From positions 1,324,687-1,366,824 of the forward strand of contig WELB01000005.1 of assembly GCA_009602725.1 (NCBI GenBank): DNA of 42,138 bases, given 5' to 3'. A program made the position numbers and the translations under genes. Source of the DNA: Spirogloea muscicola. Lineage: Eukaryota > Streptophyta > Zygnematophyceae > Spirogloeales > Spirogloeaceae. Positions 22,001 through 34,737 of the stretch are shown in pieces (within the stretch, counting starts at the first letter, position 1; every line of letters starts with the position of its first letter). Under the pieces are notes generated by a model. That model was not told the origin of the DNA. It was given only the letters and a program-made list of their open reading frames with translations, and did not search any database.

Positions 22001-25000
22001 TGTGAGGCACAGGAGAAATACGAGTATTGAGAGCCACAAGATGTACAGACAGCTCTGCAGTGTTCTAAGTGTGAAAAAATATATACCGGTAATGTAAAGC
22101 TTTCGTCATGTGAACCTATCCCAACTAACAACAGATGAGATCAAGCTAACTCCTGAGAGATGGAAAAGGGCTGACATCATCCTGAGTGTCCTCGGAATGG
22201 CTCCCAGGATTTGGACCCAGTTGCCCGGCGTGCGCTGCATGCCCGAGAGCTGTGCAGAGCAGCAGGCGCTACATTCAGTACAGCCAGTGAAAGACCTGGC
22301 TGCTTAACACCAGCATACCCATGCTGCAGCACTTCTTAAGTTGGATGCAGAATTCCTGTAACGCCCATGACAAGATGCTGCATGCTGGATCTCCATGCTT
22401 AATGTGAGCACACCAGTGCCAAAGTCTTGATCTTAGCTGCACCTAAGACTAAGACATCAAATGCCATGACTTGATATAAGAAGAGAGGTACCACGGCTCG
22501 TTCAGCAACAAGCTGGCGGGGCATTTGGAGCAGGGCGCCGCTAGCGTCCTTCGTATCAGCATAGTACTGCCGTGCGGCCCGGCTTGCTGTGACCTGTGTG
22601 GCCAATTTGGTCAAGGCAGTGCCCTCGAAGCCATCTACAGCTACCATCATGACAGTGCTTGGAGAATATGCTGTACACCTTTCTAAGACTGTCAAGATGC
22701 AAGCATGGATGCTAAGTCCATAGCACTGCCACTGAGATAGAGAAGGCAAAAAATATGGTCAGCTGGCACTGTTGTTGATGGTCGCGTCACAGTACGTTTT
22801 TGTTTGTAGTGGACAAGCTTTCTGAACAAGGATATCTCCTTCTCTTGGCTGCAGTATGAGATCAATGGCCCCCTGCCAATCGCCCCTTAACAGCGCGCAA
22901 CCTATTTGATGTGTCATCACGCTTCCGCTTCCAAATCGCTGCGATTGAAGTGGAAGCACATACTGAATGATTCACATACTGAACAATGTAGGCATGATTA
23001 AAGACCATGACAACTTTGGACATGCCTGAGATCAAAGGGGGAACAAATGGCAGCTGTTGAAGCTTGTAACAACAACCCAATGTGAGTCTTGCATAGAAGT
23101 ACAATGTACATACGAACGGGAATTACCACGATCAAAGAGTGATGACCTGCAAACCGAAGTAGTTGATGAAGCCTGTCTTCTTCAGGGTTTCAGAAGCTCT
23201 TTCCACTACAGCGTCGCTATCAGCTTCCACGCCCCTGTTGCAATCGCATTTAAGCACATTCACTCCCAGAAATATTCTTCATAGACATCCTGACCCACAT
23301 GAGATAGAGAGTGACAATGGAGCTTGTTGCCTTGCCGATACCTAAGGGTGATAACGAAATGATTCCCAGCAAGCTGCCCGAGCCGCAAGGGCTCATCCAC
23401 ATATCTGCAGGAAGCAGTCAAGGAAGATAACTGCTCAGTGGCCAGAGCTACAGATACATATGAAGATAGCACTTTGATCAGGCTCGAGCAGCGGTTGGCT
23501 CAGGCTGATATGTGGGCTTGGGTAGCATCGACATACTTAAAATTGCCCACTCGAATACCGAAGAGTCTCTGATTTAGAGCAGCCACCTTCTGCGCTGCTT
23601 GTCTGTAGACCGTTACCTGAGCAGCGGCCAATTCATGGTCAGTAGTGCCCTTAGCAGCATACCTACTCTGCTGCGTGCTTGCTTCAGTCCTTGTGGTTGA
23701 TCCTTCGTGCATGAACTCCATATGTATACCCTAGACCCTGGACCCTAGTATTATCCTTCAACCCAGTGATATTATCAACATTGTACTAGTCCACTTCTGC
23801 TTAGATGCGGCAGTTTCACCTCAACTATGGCAGGTTTCCCTGTAGCTGATCATGATAGAAGAGTGCTGATCAATTCTGATTTAGTTACAAGATAACAAGC
23901 AGGCAGATTGCAACGGTCTGACTTGGGCATTGGAAGCTGTGGTGAAGTATTGAAATATTTAAGCCCTGACCTGTTGCACTGTGACTGCCCGTTTGTCCTT
24001 AGTGCCAGCGAAGCCAAAGCTCTTTAGCTGGAGCAACAGGACAACAAGAGGTGGCAAACTTCTCTGTCAACTCATGTACCAATACAATGTACACATCTAT
24101 ATCTCAGGATCCTCTCATGATGGGAAAGAACTGCTATTGCAACATGACCTGGAGGCCCAGCATGCGAGCCAGGACTTGGAGAACATCCTGAGTGTCCTTG
24201 TTCTCCTTCAGCAGGTGGAACCTGCACCCTCCAAGCCCCTCTCTGTCATTTAGAACACTACCTCCCTGTCCCATCAGACAATGATCGATCACCACTGCAA
24301 TGGCTGTGCAAGCCCAAGAAAGACATACATGAGATATTTCTTCCGCTCAGCTGGCCAATCATCCTTGCCCCTCATGTCAAACAAGGAATCCTGATTGCTC
24401 CTCAGTCTCTTGGGGTCTCGTGGTCTCGGCCCCGCTCTGTCTCTGCCTTGTTTCCTGCTGTCATGCTTGCTTCTGTCACGTCGATCCTCCCCCTGAGCAT
24501 CGCTGCCTCCTTTCCAAAGTCGCACACGAATGCATTTGGTAGCACCACTGTGGTCGACAGTGTCCGTCACCAGGTATGGCAGGTTGCGCTTGAAGAAGGT
24601 GTGCACTTCCTGCCTCCAGGGCCGAGGTCACACGAGAAACGACAGATCGGTTTCTCAAATCAACCAACCATATTTACAAACGTGCAGTGTACAGGTTCCC
24701 AAAGGGGTGGACACTGAAAGAAGGGGTGGATCATGGACGATGACACATGGCACTTAATCCTGCCCTATCAGTCAAGCTGTCCAGCTTCGCCATATGATGG
24801 GGCAGAACTTCTTTGGTGTGCAAAACCCAGACAACGTTCTAAAAGAATCACTGGTACTCATATGGTACAGCTTCACGAGGAGGTGTACACTGAGGCATCA
24901 GCATAACGTGCTCTTCATACGGTGGCTCCTTGCTATCCGCAACATGCTATGCTCACCGTGCGGTGGGCCTTGTCCATGTCAGGTGCAAGAATGATGACGT

Positions 25001-26076
25001 CCAAATTCTCGCCACCTTCGTCGGCCTCGTGCTGTAGTGATCTGGCTTTCCCCCCCTGGGCCTTCTTGGCAGAGCAAAGGAGCTTCTGCAGCTTGGCGGC
25101 ATCTTCTGGCCGCGTGAGCTCCGAGAATGCCTCTATCACTGCTGACTCGTCCAGGCAAGGGGCTTGCTTGGCCTTGCTGGCCGCAGGACCAACGTCATCC
25201 TGCAGTCGCAGCACATGGCAGCTTCTTACACCATCTTCCATCTTCAGATATGTTCCTACTCGAAGCCTTAGCCATCCCGTGCTAAAACCCTGCACCCACC
25301 CTTAGACCTAGCTCCAGAACATACTGCTGGAGACTGCAACTCAAGGTTACACCCGTTGAGGTCGTCGAGCGGCTGGTCTTGATTTAAGTTTGTTAGATAC
25401 CCACGAGACATAATTGTCTAACACCAACTGCTTCAACTACAATTGACATAAAGCCATGATTGGTTCCTCAAAGCTCACTGTCTTGGCCATAGTAGACACC
25501 TTCTCTTTCAACCAAGAAAGATCTTCGATAAAAGCGACCAGGGACTGCGTCATGGTCAGAAAGCAGGCAATGTGTGACAAGGATCGCAAGGATGACTAGC
25601 AGTGCAGAGTGAGGTCAGTGGCATTGCCGCCGTGCTGCTCGGACAGTCACCTCATCGGACGGGGCGCGCAGGTCGGTGAGGCGCACCACGGCGCCGGACA
25701 GCGCCACCTCGTTGACGAGGAAGTCGCTGTACCTGCCACCACGACGGCCTCGCTCATGCCTCAACCGCCGCCTTCGAGAAGGAAGCCTTCGCAGCTGGAG
25801 CTTCTGCGGCTGCCTCGGCCTGCTCATCTGGTGCTGCAACCGGCTGGACAAAAGCTGACTGCTATGGCGTGACGCTTAACGCTGCGGCTGGCAATGGCAG
25901 AGCAGCACGCGCAACGCCGCAGCGCCAGGTCTGGTTGACTGCCAGCGGCTTGAGGCGAAGCCTTGCTGGAGCAGATTGGCCATGCTGCGTTGAGCCGACC
26001 TCTGCTTGAGGACGCCGCGGAAGCCGGCGCAGGCGCTGGCGAAGCAGAGGATCCCCACGCCGGTCTCCGCCTCCAT
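19078..26076 (-). CDS. PUS7: tRNA/mRNA pseudouridine synthase, TruD/PUS7 family
   Basis: RNA pseudouridine synthase of the TruD family (yeast and human Pus7). Twenty exons (reverse strand): 26000-26076, 25651-25732, 24957-25199, 24329-24609, 24149-24221, 23971-24021, 23537-23616, 23342-23404, 23147-23234, 22828-22938, 22492-22593, 22176-22249, 21906-21970, 21532-21645, 21234-21292, 20789-20856, 20406-20466, 20233-20270, 19702-19770, 19078-19498. They join in frame to 739 residues. Landmarks in order: GVGILCFASACAGFRGVLKQ, RYSDFLVNEVALSG, the catalytic-Asp motif GFAGTKDKRAVT, RLFGIRVGNF, YVDEPLRLGQLAGNHF, KTGFINYFGLQRFG, LGAIPRTLRM, YVHSYQSYLWN, GDLVLVQGDSAGIADLV, DIVLPLPG, GDYRRVLQM, and FTLPPACYATMAIRELLK. 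An Ala/Glu-rich insert lies at 21234-21292. The start ATG is the first in frame, but an N and a GCC tract lie just upstream, so a longer N-terminus is possible. Confidence 0.94.
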
Positions 26077-26214
26077 GGCACGCCGGTCGTCGCTGCCGCC
26101 GCTGCCAGCGGCGGCGCAGCGGGCACGGGCGCGGCCGCCNGGTTTCCCGTCAAGCGTCCCTTCGCCCCGCCGCTGCCGCAGTCGACCTGAAGCCGACGAC
26201 TGCCGCCAGCGCTA

Positions 26215-26247
<33 letters not shown>

Positions 26248-26363
26248 TGCTCGCCCGCCCCGGCCCACCGTGCGACTGTACGGGCCTCTCGGCCTGCCCC
26301 GCGGACGCTCCAGCTCGCGCCCCGCCGCGCCGAAGAGAGTGCAGCACCGCCTGCCGCTATCCA
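26077..26363. promoter_or_regulatory. Divergent promoter region PUS7 / BET1-like, with GCC tract
   Basis: Only 287 bases separate the two divergent ATGs. The gap is very GC-rich, holds an N at 26140 beside a GCCGCC run and a GCC repeat at 26215-26248. Both 5' UTRs and promoters must fit here, which favours a shared bidirectional promoter. Confidence 0.7.
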
Positions 26364-27716
26364 ATGAGCGGCATGAAGCGCTTCCCAGACTCGTCGGCGG
26401 GACCTCGCGGCGGCTCGCGGGCCGCCCTCTTTGATGGCATTGAGGAGGGAGGCATCCGCGCCTCCTCGTCTTCGTACTCGGACGAGATTGCGGAGCAGGA
26501 CAACGAGCGGGCCGTCGACGGCCTGCAGGACCGCGTCAATGTCCTCAAGCGAGTGAGCTTACAATCACCACCAGCTCGGGGGGCACGTTGCAGAGACAGG
26601 GTCATGAGGCAACGAGCCTTTTAGCTGGATGAAGGTTAGAAATGATCTGCAGTAGGGTGTCAGTTTAGCATGTCCTAGGCGCTTTAGCTCTTCTTGGACA
26701 TATATGCCGAGAGCTTCAGCGGCTACTTGATGGACGAGTTTATACATAAAAGAGCGACAGAGGATGAGATAAGATGATGACAGAGATCAGTAGGCAATCC
26801 TGACGCTGCAGCTCAGCACCAGGAGGTGCAGCAGGCTTGTATAGTCAGAGATATTCAGTTGCGGAGAAGATGCAGAAGTCAATCTTTGCTACCAGATCAT
26901 TTACGTTGATGTAGCAGTCTCTCGTCAGGCAGACTACTTACACCTATACAGAGCCTTACCTTAGCTTTTGACTGTCATTGTCGAATGTCTTGTGGTACTA
27001 TTGAACTTCCCTCTTGTCAGCATTTGTGACGTGCTCTACTGTCTTGTCTATTTTGTATCGAGCAGCTGACGACAGACATTCACGAGGAAGTGCACCAACA
27101 CAATCGGCTACTTGACATGATGGTGAGCGAGTAGCCGACAGTCAGAGCTAGTGGTCCTTCTCAAGTGAATCACATTCTGCTCCTACTTCTTAGGTGACTT
27201 TGATCATATTTACCTGCTAAAGAGAAGCCACAACATCTGTAAGCATGTACTCAATAAGGAGCTTCTTAATCAGGGGAATGGCATGGATGCGACGCGAGGG
27301 ATGTTAGCTGGCACAGCTGATCGTTTCTCCAAGGTTGGTGCACAACAGTGCTACCCTTCCTTCCAACAGTGCTTACGCTTTTGATGCCATCAAGCCAATG
27401 TTGTGTCTTGCTACTTTTAGCATAGTAGAAGCTGTTCCAAACGCTCTGTACCATATCTACGTCGCCAGAGGAATTGTGCTTATTCACTACACCCATCATT
27501 TTTGCATGCTAGATGCGGCAATCTAATGTCAACATTGTCTGGTTTTACTTGAAAAGCTGCACTTTTGCCAGTGGCTGTGACGGCACAGCAATGAATGTTG
27601 TCTTGTATGCACTTTCCATGCAGGTATTTAGCACGAAAAGCAGCAGGAGTCTCTCCACCATCGTGGTGTCCTGTGTGGGGTTGGTTCTGTTGCTATACTT
27701 TTTGACCAGAAGTTGA
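26364..27716 (+). CDS. Bet1-type SNARE (BET11-like), ER-Golgi traffic
   Basis: Tail-anchored Qc-SNARE of the Bet1/BET11 family, acting in vesicle fusion between ER and Golgi. Four exons: 26364-26552, 27066-27122, 27274-27333, 27624-27716; 132 residues. The N-terminal part RAALFDGIEEGGIRASSSSY is close to land-plant BET11. The SNARE helix runs over DNERAVDGLQDRVNVLKR and LTTDIHEEVHQHNRLLDMM to GNGMDATRGMLAGTADRF, and a single C-terminal TM follows (TIVVSCVGLVLLLYFLT). All splice sites are GT-AG and all introns phase 0. The gene is intact and of family-typical length. It shares an upstream region with PUS7. Confidence 0.95.
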
Positions 27717-28510
27717 GCCTTAGAAACAATCACACAATGTCTTTGAGTGCTCATTAGCAACCTGTGCAGCACGCTTTGGCTTGACTTAGGCGCACTAAGT
27801 GATCTGCATCGCACTTTCCGTTGCTGGTGAAAGTTGGCGGGTCATGTGAGTAAAACGGTGAGGCATGCTCACATATGCGCTAATAGTGGAGAGCAGTCAG
27901 GTGCAGATGAGAACACCTGTGCTGTTGCCTCAATCTTCAAGCTCTTTGCACGCCAGTGCGAAATTTCACTCCAGAGAGAGCGTATATTCAAAGAATGATG
28001 GACCTGGTTGCTTAACACGGGTTGTCCAACTTGCACTTGACGGTGCCACGACGGCGGCAGCAGCATGTTGCACAACCGCCGCCGAGCATTGGCTCTACCT
28101 CTTCCTGCTTTTATTTGTGGCCATGGCAGACTCGCAGCTGTGCGCCGCCACGAGAAGGCGGCCGCTGCACGTCACTGCGCAGGGCGCACGCTGATAGATC
28201 CAAGAGAAGAAGCTGCCCCAAAATGCAGAAAGAATTAACATTGACGTGAATTTGCGTCATCAATTTGACTATTGCTGGCCTGTTGACGCTTCTCTGCGGC
28301 AGCCACCACCGCAGCCGCCGACGCCGCCGCCGCCGCCGCCGCAATCGCCGCCGCCATCGACGCACTGCCGTGCTGCGTGACCCGGGGGTGTCGTAGCCGC
28401 CGCCCCGGCGTCGGCTACTCCGCGTGCGTTCTCGTGCCTGTGGCGGGAGCAGCCGGCGGGAGGAAATTGCTGTCCTACAGGCGCTGCAGAAACGGCCCCC
28501 GAGGCAGGCC
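27717..28510. other. Intergenic / 5' region of the FYVE-ankyrin gene
   Basis: No recognisable coding exon. The right half becomes GC-rich, with a GCC tract at 28322-28342, the same placement relative to a start codon as at the other genes. The BET1-like 3' UTR and the promoter of the FYVE-ankyrin gene are expected here. Confidence 0.5.
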
Positions 28511-31386
28511 ATGGCGGCCGTGGCAGACCCGCCTCCGTTCCAGGAGGCGCCCGCATGCTCCATCTGCAGCTGCGCGTGGACGACTTTCCGCCGGCGCGTA
28601 CGTTGCCTTTCCGCATCTTTCCCTCGTTCCTGATATCATAGCGGCCGGAAGCTGTGATATGCTTCTGGCGTGTTCTTGTGTGCTTCCAAGTCCTTGCCAC
28701 TGGTCGAGTCCGCTAAGTCGTCCTTGTTCTATCGGGACTTACTTAGCATCAGCAGCTGCTAGACAGGTCCCGATAAGGGCCTCCGAGCCTGCTCGCAGCC
28801 TGTCTCTGCCAATTCTGCAGTCTGCAAAGACGTGCTGCAGTGGCAACCAGCAGTAAGAGAAACCTGCAGACCGTTTTACTATCTCCTCGTATGTCTGCTC
28901 ACATCCTTGAGGTTGTCACAGCACCATTGCCGGAACTGTGGGAAGTCTGTCTGTGCCGACCACTCTGCACAGAGCAAGGTATAGCCCGTCCAATGCAATT
29001 ATAGGCTTGGGATTGAGACACGCACACACCACGCTTGCATGCACTGGAGTAGCTCTGTGCATTCTGTAATTAGTATGCAGTCGGCGAGCTCTTGTGGCCG
29101 GTAGTACACTGCCCAATCGTAGAGGTACTTTTGTATCCAAGTTGGAGAAACTTGTGAGCATCTTCTCATTTGCTTTAAGGTTCCGTCTTTCTCCCACTTT
29201 GCAGCCCATACCCCGTTATGGTCTGAATTTCAACGTGCGAATCTGTGACACCTGCTATGGAAGCGTGAAGTGAGTACATTCCAGGTGCCACCTGGATTGG
29301 CCCCAAGGTTTTAGGGGTCTCCACTAGCTTGTTGACAAGCTGTTAGCAAAGCGGGAACTAACCTGGAGTTTAGCAACCTGGACAACTATCCCATTCATAG
29401 TACTCGTGTGGTGTCGTCAACAGCAAGCCAACCCTTCCAACATCCTCCTCGGCTACAGACAATACACCCGTGCCAGTGCGCAATGGTTCTGAGACAGCAT
29501 CATCGCCGGCAAGGCTTGGATCCTCTACAGGGGCAGAATATCATCAAGAAGAAGCCCAGGCTTGTCAGCCTGTGGTCGACTGCACGTGCCACATGCCTCT
29601 CTGCATATGTGAACCACCAGATGTAAGATGGAGAAGAGCAGTCCATGTGATCAATTGCACTTAAGGTCGTGTGACTTGGTTAGCAGAGCTGCACCATCAT
29701 TGACATTTGCAGTGGACTTTGAATACTTGAATCATAGAATCACAGTATGCTTGACCACATGCGCTAGTTGACCCTGGTGGTTTTGCAGCCACCAAGTGCT
29801 CCTGCCTCCGGACCAACCCCTGCTCTCCCTTCTTCGAGACGAGTACACAGCTCTCCTGGAAATACTCAGATAAAGAGGGAAGTTGGATCAGAATATTCGA
29901 ATGGAAAAGCTACAGTAAGCAGGTGCACCCAGCATCTCCATCTGTTGTTCCTTGCAAGGACAATGACATTGCAGTGCAGTTATGCATCCCAAGGGATGCT
30001 CTCACAGAAGCATTAGGTGACTACACTGTCAATGTAGTAGCAATCAGGAAGACGGGACACTGAGTCAAGCATGGTGCAGGCAAGCGACCTAAGTGCATTC
30101 CTTTTACAGCTGTCACAAGGAAGTCAAGACAGTTTTGTTCTTATGAGTGACAATTTTTTACTTCTTCTGTGTTCTATGAGAAGGCACGGTCACAGATTGG
30201 TCGATCTTATATCATTGCCTTATCTAAGTGCCTGCTACTGATATCATCCTGCATGTACCAGCCTATTTCCCAGGTCCACCGAAATTACTCATACAACGAC
30301 TACGTCATCTTACGAGCCAACTCCAGAGGTGAGCCCCTCATTCCAATGGGTTTGTCAAGAAGAGAACTTGCCCTCATGCTTGAGGCTATGAAAGGTTTTT
30401 GTCAATATGCACCATGAAAGACAACATGTCTGGCATTGTGAAGGTGTTTGCATGCTCACCCATCCGCATCCGTTGCAAGAAATGTGCAGGGCCTCCGTGA
30501 GGCTGTGAAGGCTGGAGACGTTGCTGCTGTACGGGAGCTGCTTGGAAAGGTGTGTCAAACAGCTATTGGCTCAGCTTGTGTTTGATCCGAAATTTGAGCA
30601 TCTGTGATACCTGTCAAAGATGGCTGGCTTGGTGGAAGCATGAGCAGTGAAGGCTCCTGGGAGAGCCAACAGGATAATCTGTGCCGGTTTGCATTATGCA
30701 GGGTTTGACTGCTGACTACCAGGACAAGCAGGGGATGACCCTTGCCCATCTTGTGAGCATTATGCATCACCATGCTGGCAGCCATTGGGCTGGAAGGGTT
30801 TTGAATTAATCAGTTGGCTCTTATGGTTATGTATCGTCCATCGTACAGATTTTTATGGGAGGTTGGGCAGCAGGTGCTGATTCTGCAGTACTGCATATGA
30901 CTTTTTAGGAAGACGACTGCTTGATGGATGTTCTTCATTCTGAAGTTGCCAGGCTGTGTACACAGGCAGCCATGTTCAATCACACTGAGGTTGTGATGCT
31001 TCTCATGGAGAATGGCGCTTGCATGACAAAGGTCAACAGTCAAGGTGAGTAAGTTACTTAAGACTGCCTACCTTTGGAGTTGCGTGCATTTTTTTTGGCA
31101 AGATTGTGCAAGTTGAGGCATGCTTAGCTTGGGAGGCATGTTAAGCCAGTGATTACTGGACCTGACTCTGACAACACGCTTCTCTGCAGTGCTGTTGCTT
31201 CCCTGTAACATGCCATTGTGTTGTGTCCCATGCACTCCATCTGCTGCTCAAGCTCTGCAAGCTGATTCTGACATGCTCTCTGAGGGAGTGCTGTATCGTT
31301 GGACAGGGGAGACTCCCATTGACTGTGCACCTGCTACACTGGGCTTGAGAATGAGGCAGAAGATGGCTTCCATCTTAGCACAATGA
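28511..31386 (+). CDS. FYVE-type zinc finger and ankyrin-repeat protein
   Basis: Predicted phosphoinositide-membrane adaptor. Exons: 28511-28597, 28922-28978, 29205-29269, 29424-29622, 29789-29914, 30490-30549, 30702-30752, 30966-31044, 31307-31386, giving 267 residues in frame. The N-terminal FYVE finger has paired Cys (CSICSC), the basic core RRRHHCRNCGKSVCADH, and VRICDTCY; the usual WxxD motif before the first Cys pair is not seen, so it may be FYVE-like. A Ser/Pro-rich linker follows, with a compact Cys motif (DCTCHMPLCICEPP). Two to three ankyrin repeats end the protein: EAVKAGDVAAVRELLGK, GLTADYQDKQGMTLAHL, AAMFNHTEVVMLLMENGA and GETPIDCA. The intron between 29914 and 30490 is the longest; an exon could be hidden there (for example around 30275-30329), although the frame closes without it. 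FYVE and ankyrin domains co-occur in other eukaryotes. Confidence 0.85.
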
Positions 31387-31554
31387 GTGGACTCCATTCA
31401 ACATCACCAAGCTACCATGCAGGCAGTAGCCAATTAGAAACCATTTCATGGCTTTAGTTGCCGGTTTCTCTACCACATCATGTAGACTTATTCTTGGCTA
31501 CACAAGTACATCACATCCATAGCATGCAAGCAGAAGCACCATATTCTGCCATTT
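31387..31554. other. Tight convergent gap, FYVE-ankyrin / CPI1
   Basis: Only 168 bases separate two convergent stop codons. With normal 3' UTR lengths the transcripts would overlap in antisense. No terminator-like hairpin or coding sequence is visible. Confidence 0.7.
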
Positions 31555-34359
31555 TTAGGGGTGCTTCTCCAGCCAAGGCAGCTGTGCTTCGAGGTGTGCG
31601 GACTCTGCTGGCAGCTTGACAATGGGACCTATACTGAGTCGCCAAAAGTCTAGCAGAAGCGTCACCAACATTGTGGCACCTAGAGAGTTTATGGCTGCTT
31701 GGCTAATGGACCACGGCTGGGCTACATTCTCATCCATCCTGTGCCACAGCCATGCCAGTGTCAAGAAGGCGCCAGAAGGATGCCATCACTTCTGCTCTGA
31801 GACGTTTGACATTCATTTCACTTAGTATTGAGTTAAGCGACGTCCTATGCAGCAATGCAACAGGAGGACAGAGTCTGGTGCTGCTTACTGAAAGTACATG
31901 GGGAAGCTGACAAAGAAGTAGATTGCATAGAACAGTGACCCGACGCGGTACATGGCTCCCTTGTCTATAAAGGTGTAGTATTGAAACTGCAGGCAGCACT
32001 TAAGTGAGCTCGCTTGATGCCGCTTATGCAAACAGCAAACGACTTGCGACAGAGATGATGTGCATATTTATTGGTAACAACCTGTGAGCAATGCTGGTAG
32101 ATGATCATCTGCTTTTCTGGTTGCTTCATGACAACCAGAGTATTGAGATACTAGCAGTGGGCTGTGCTAATGATGAAATGCCTTGGTTAGTTTCTTGGGC
32201 ATAAGTATCTGCTCACATTGGCGATGGTGAATGTCTCCATGAAAGCCATGAAGTAGCTGAGGGCGAACACCCAGGCAGCCCTGGCTGTCCAGGCCCACAG
32301 CCGCGGCCATAAGGCCAGGGCTCTCTGCAACCTCCTTAGTGTGACAGTGGACACGGTGTGGTAGAAACAAAAGTACGCATGCGTCAGCAGGTACAGAGGG
32401 ATGGGCACCTGGCTCAGTTACAACAATGGCAGTTTCAGCCAGGTATGATACAAAGTTTGCAAGGGCGAGCACTAGCGGTGCAAGTTGTGCTAATGCAAGC
32501 TAACACCGTGGGGTTGTTTGCGAAGCTGAGGGCTTCTTGATAGGTTGCTAATATTGTAATTAGGCCATCAGGGACAACAGATAAGGTGACCTCCGAAAGA
32601 CCGCTGCTAAATGCTACCATGCTACATGTTAATGCTAACAGACTATAAAAATCTGAAGTCGGTATCTTGGAGGGCCACGACTTGCCAAGCTTTCAATGTT
32701 GAGGATAGTTTTGGCTTAATGCTAGTGTGGTAATGGTAGCTGGTTTGGTGGCATCGAAGCTTACGCCGTTCAGGCGCCAGGAAGGGAATGTGTAGGAGGC
32801 GCCAAGCAATGTGTAGAAGTAGTGGGTCCACAGGTAATTGCCGACAAAGCTAAAAATGGCTATCCAGACATTGGCCTGATTAAACACATCAAATGGTGCC
32901 AGCTTAACGCCACAGAATAACATTGACGGGACAGGCGAACTCAAGGATGCAAGAGCGCCATTGCAGATAGACTTGTGCATGAGGACTTCATGCAACTTGC
33001 TCGTGAGCAACTGCTTTTCCGAGCAACTGCATCCACTGATACCCCTGGTTGCAATGCAGCGCTCGATGGCCACGTTCTTGCTATGCAAGCTGCGAATGGC
33101 CATGCTCACCTTGACCCAGTGGCGTTCGTGCCACGGCCGCCCACGATCAGCCTGGAGGGGAGAGCAGCAAATGACACGGTAAAGGTGGCCCTGAGACAAC
33201 AGCAAAGGTATGCGCCTGCCCAAAATAGCCAAGAGATACTTGTGGAGTGATTTAGCATATGGAAGATCAGAAGTGCATTAGCATGTTGAAGTTGAGAAAG
33301 CGACTGGTGAACAGACTTGAGGTTGCAGGTGAGACACCTTGCCGACAATGAGCAGCGGAATGATGAAGCAGGGAAGGCAGGCTGCGAGGCCAACGCACAT
33401 GTACTCCCACTCCGTGAACCTCTACACAGCACAAGATCTTGTATGTCAGCCATGCGAGAAACATACCGGTGAGCACAACACACTGTCAGCCAAGGACAGC
33501 CTCCTTTGCAGTTGGACTGCATTCCAGCCCAGGACGGGGCGCCAATGGTGGCACTCAAGAGTACCCAAGCCCTAATGCGCTTAAGGTGTCAAATTCGATC
33601 AGCCAACGATCTCGTCTGGCAATGCAACCCGCCCAGTTCGTGCAGGTCGACCAATAACTGCTTCGATGATGACCTGGCTGCGACAGAGGCCAAGGGAACT
33701 ATGCCATGGCATCTGTACCTTATGACCCTGATTGTAGATGTGTGCATTGTACTCAAGTATCCTGTATGATGCAAGCACACCGGCTAGACGGCAACCAGCG
33801 GCGCAGACCTCAAAGAGCTTCAGGGGGACGATGACGCCGAGCGCCCAGGCAATCCACACAGGGCTGTAGGCCAGGAAGAAGAGCTCCGTCCACCGCTTGC
33901 TCGGCGCCTCCGCCAGCCACAGCGCACCACCACTGTCACCGCCGCCCACCCACCTGCCCTCCTCTGAGACTCGCGAGCACCCACAGCCAGGGTCATGGCT
34001 TGAGAAGAGGCGACTGGCTGAGACTGACACCCTGAGGGAAACTATGCTACGCTTCTCGGAAGTGCGAGTCAGGTTCGCTTTTGCGGCGGTGGCATGTAGC
34101 ACATGGCGAATGCAGCTGAGCTGCTAAAATGGTCGACAGGGCGACCTGGATCAACGATGTGTAAAAGCTCAATGTCCAAGGTCAGTGCTAGGCGGCCTGG
34201 GAGACCGCGTCCTCTGGCTCGCAGCGTCTCATGGCATGGCTCCATGAAGCAGGCTGGCAGACGCTCACGCTCTACATTGCATGCAGGACATGGACGGCGA
34301 GCTCAGCGGCCCCGGCGGCTGCTCACCCTGGCCAGCGTCCAGAGGCCTGGCGCCGCCAT
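31555..34359 (-). CDS. CPI1: Cycloeucalenol cycloisomerase (sterol synthesis)
   Basis: Opens the cyclopropane ring of cycloeucalenol on the plant-type cycloartenol sterol route; ER multi-pass membrane protein. Exons (reverse strand): 34327-34359, 33809-33961, 33338-33421, 33110-33151, 32765-32875, 32217-32408, 31889-31986, 31555-31738; 298 residues with this model (about 280 in Arabidopsis). Diagnostic stretches: SKRWTELFFLAYSPVW, RFTEWEYMCVGLAACLP, RHWVKANVWIAIFSFVGNY, WTHYFYTLLGASYTFPSWRL, THAYFCFYHTVSTVTLRRL, ALSYFMAFMETFTIAN, DKGAMYRVGSLFYAIYFF, and ATMLVTLLLDFWRLSIGPIV. From LWLAEAPSKRW onward the model is firm. The first exon is less sure: the main 5' frame has no ATG, so I chose a 33-base exon (MAAPGLWTLAR) that ends at a good donor and joins at 33961. 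The gene supports a green-lineage origin. Confidence 0.9.
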
Positions 34360-34737
34360 CCTCGCGGCCCTCTGCAATGGGGCCGAGGCTGGCCTTCTGC
34401 CTTTCACGCATCTGCCGCTCCGCGCTCGGGCTGAACCAGAGGTTGTCGTCAAGGAGGATGCGGGTTGGAGCTACAGTGCAACGGTACTCGAAGAGTTGCA
34501 GGAGAGGCCTTCGGTGGCCGCCTGAGACTTGGAAACTGCTAACGCAAGTCTGTGGTCTGGGAACGTAGGTGTGTCTGAGGGAGGACAGAGGCAATGGTGG
34601 CACGAGGGCAAGGAGAGAGGCTTGGGGAGAGCCTGGGGCGCAACCGAGGGCGGTGCCTGGGGGCGGGGATTTGGAGAACAGAGTGCCTGCTCAGAGACCC
34701 CTACCCAGTTGCCGCAACTGGGCAAACATAGCAGCAG

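Noticed and set aside
22182-24199. Identical 14-base string (CATCCTGAGTGTCC) in two PUS7 exons, near 22182 and 24187
   Set aside because: It is read in different frames encoding unrelated residues; most likely coincidence.
30275-30329. Possible extra exon in the FYVE-ankyrin gene (frame VHRNYSYNDYVILRANSR)
   Set aside because: It has acceptor and donor, but its exit phase does not match the next exon, and the gene closes in frame without it.
34103-34525. Plus-strand open frame of 140 codons upstream of the repeat block
   Set aside because: It overlaps the proposed CPI1 first exon on the other strand, is Arg/Ala-rich from GC bias and has no recognisable domain.
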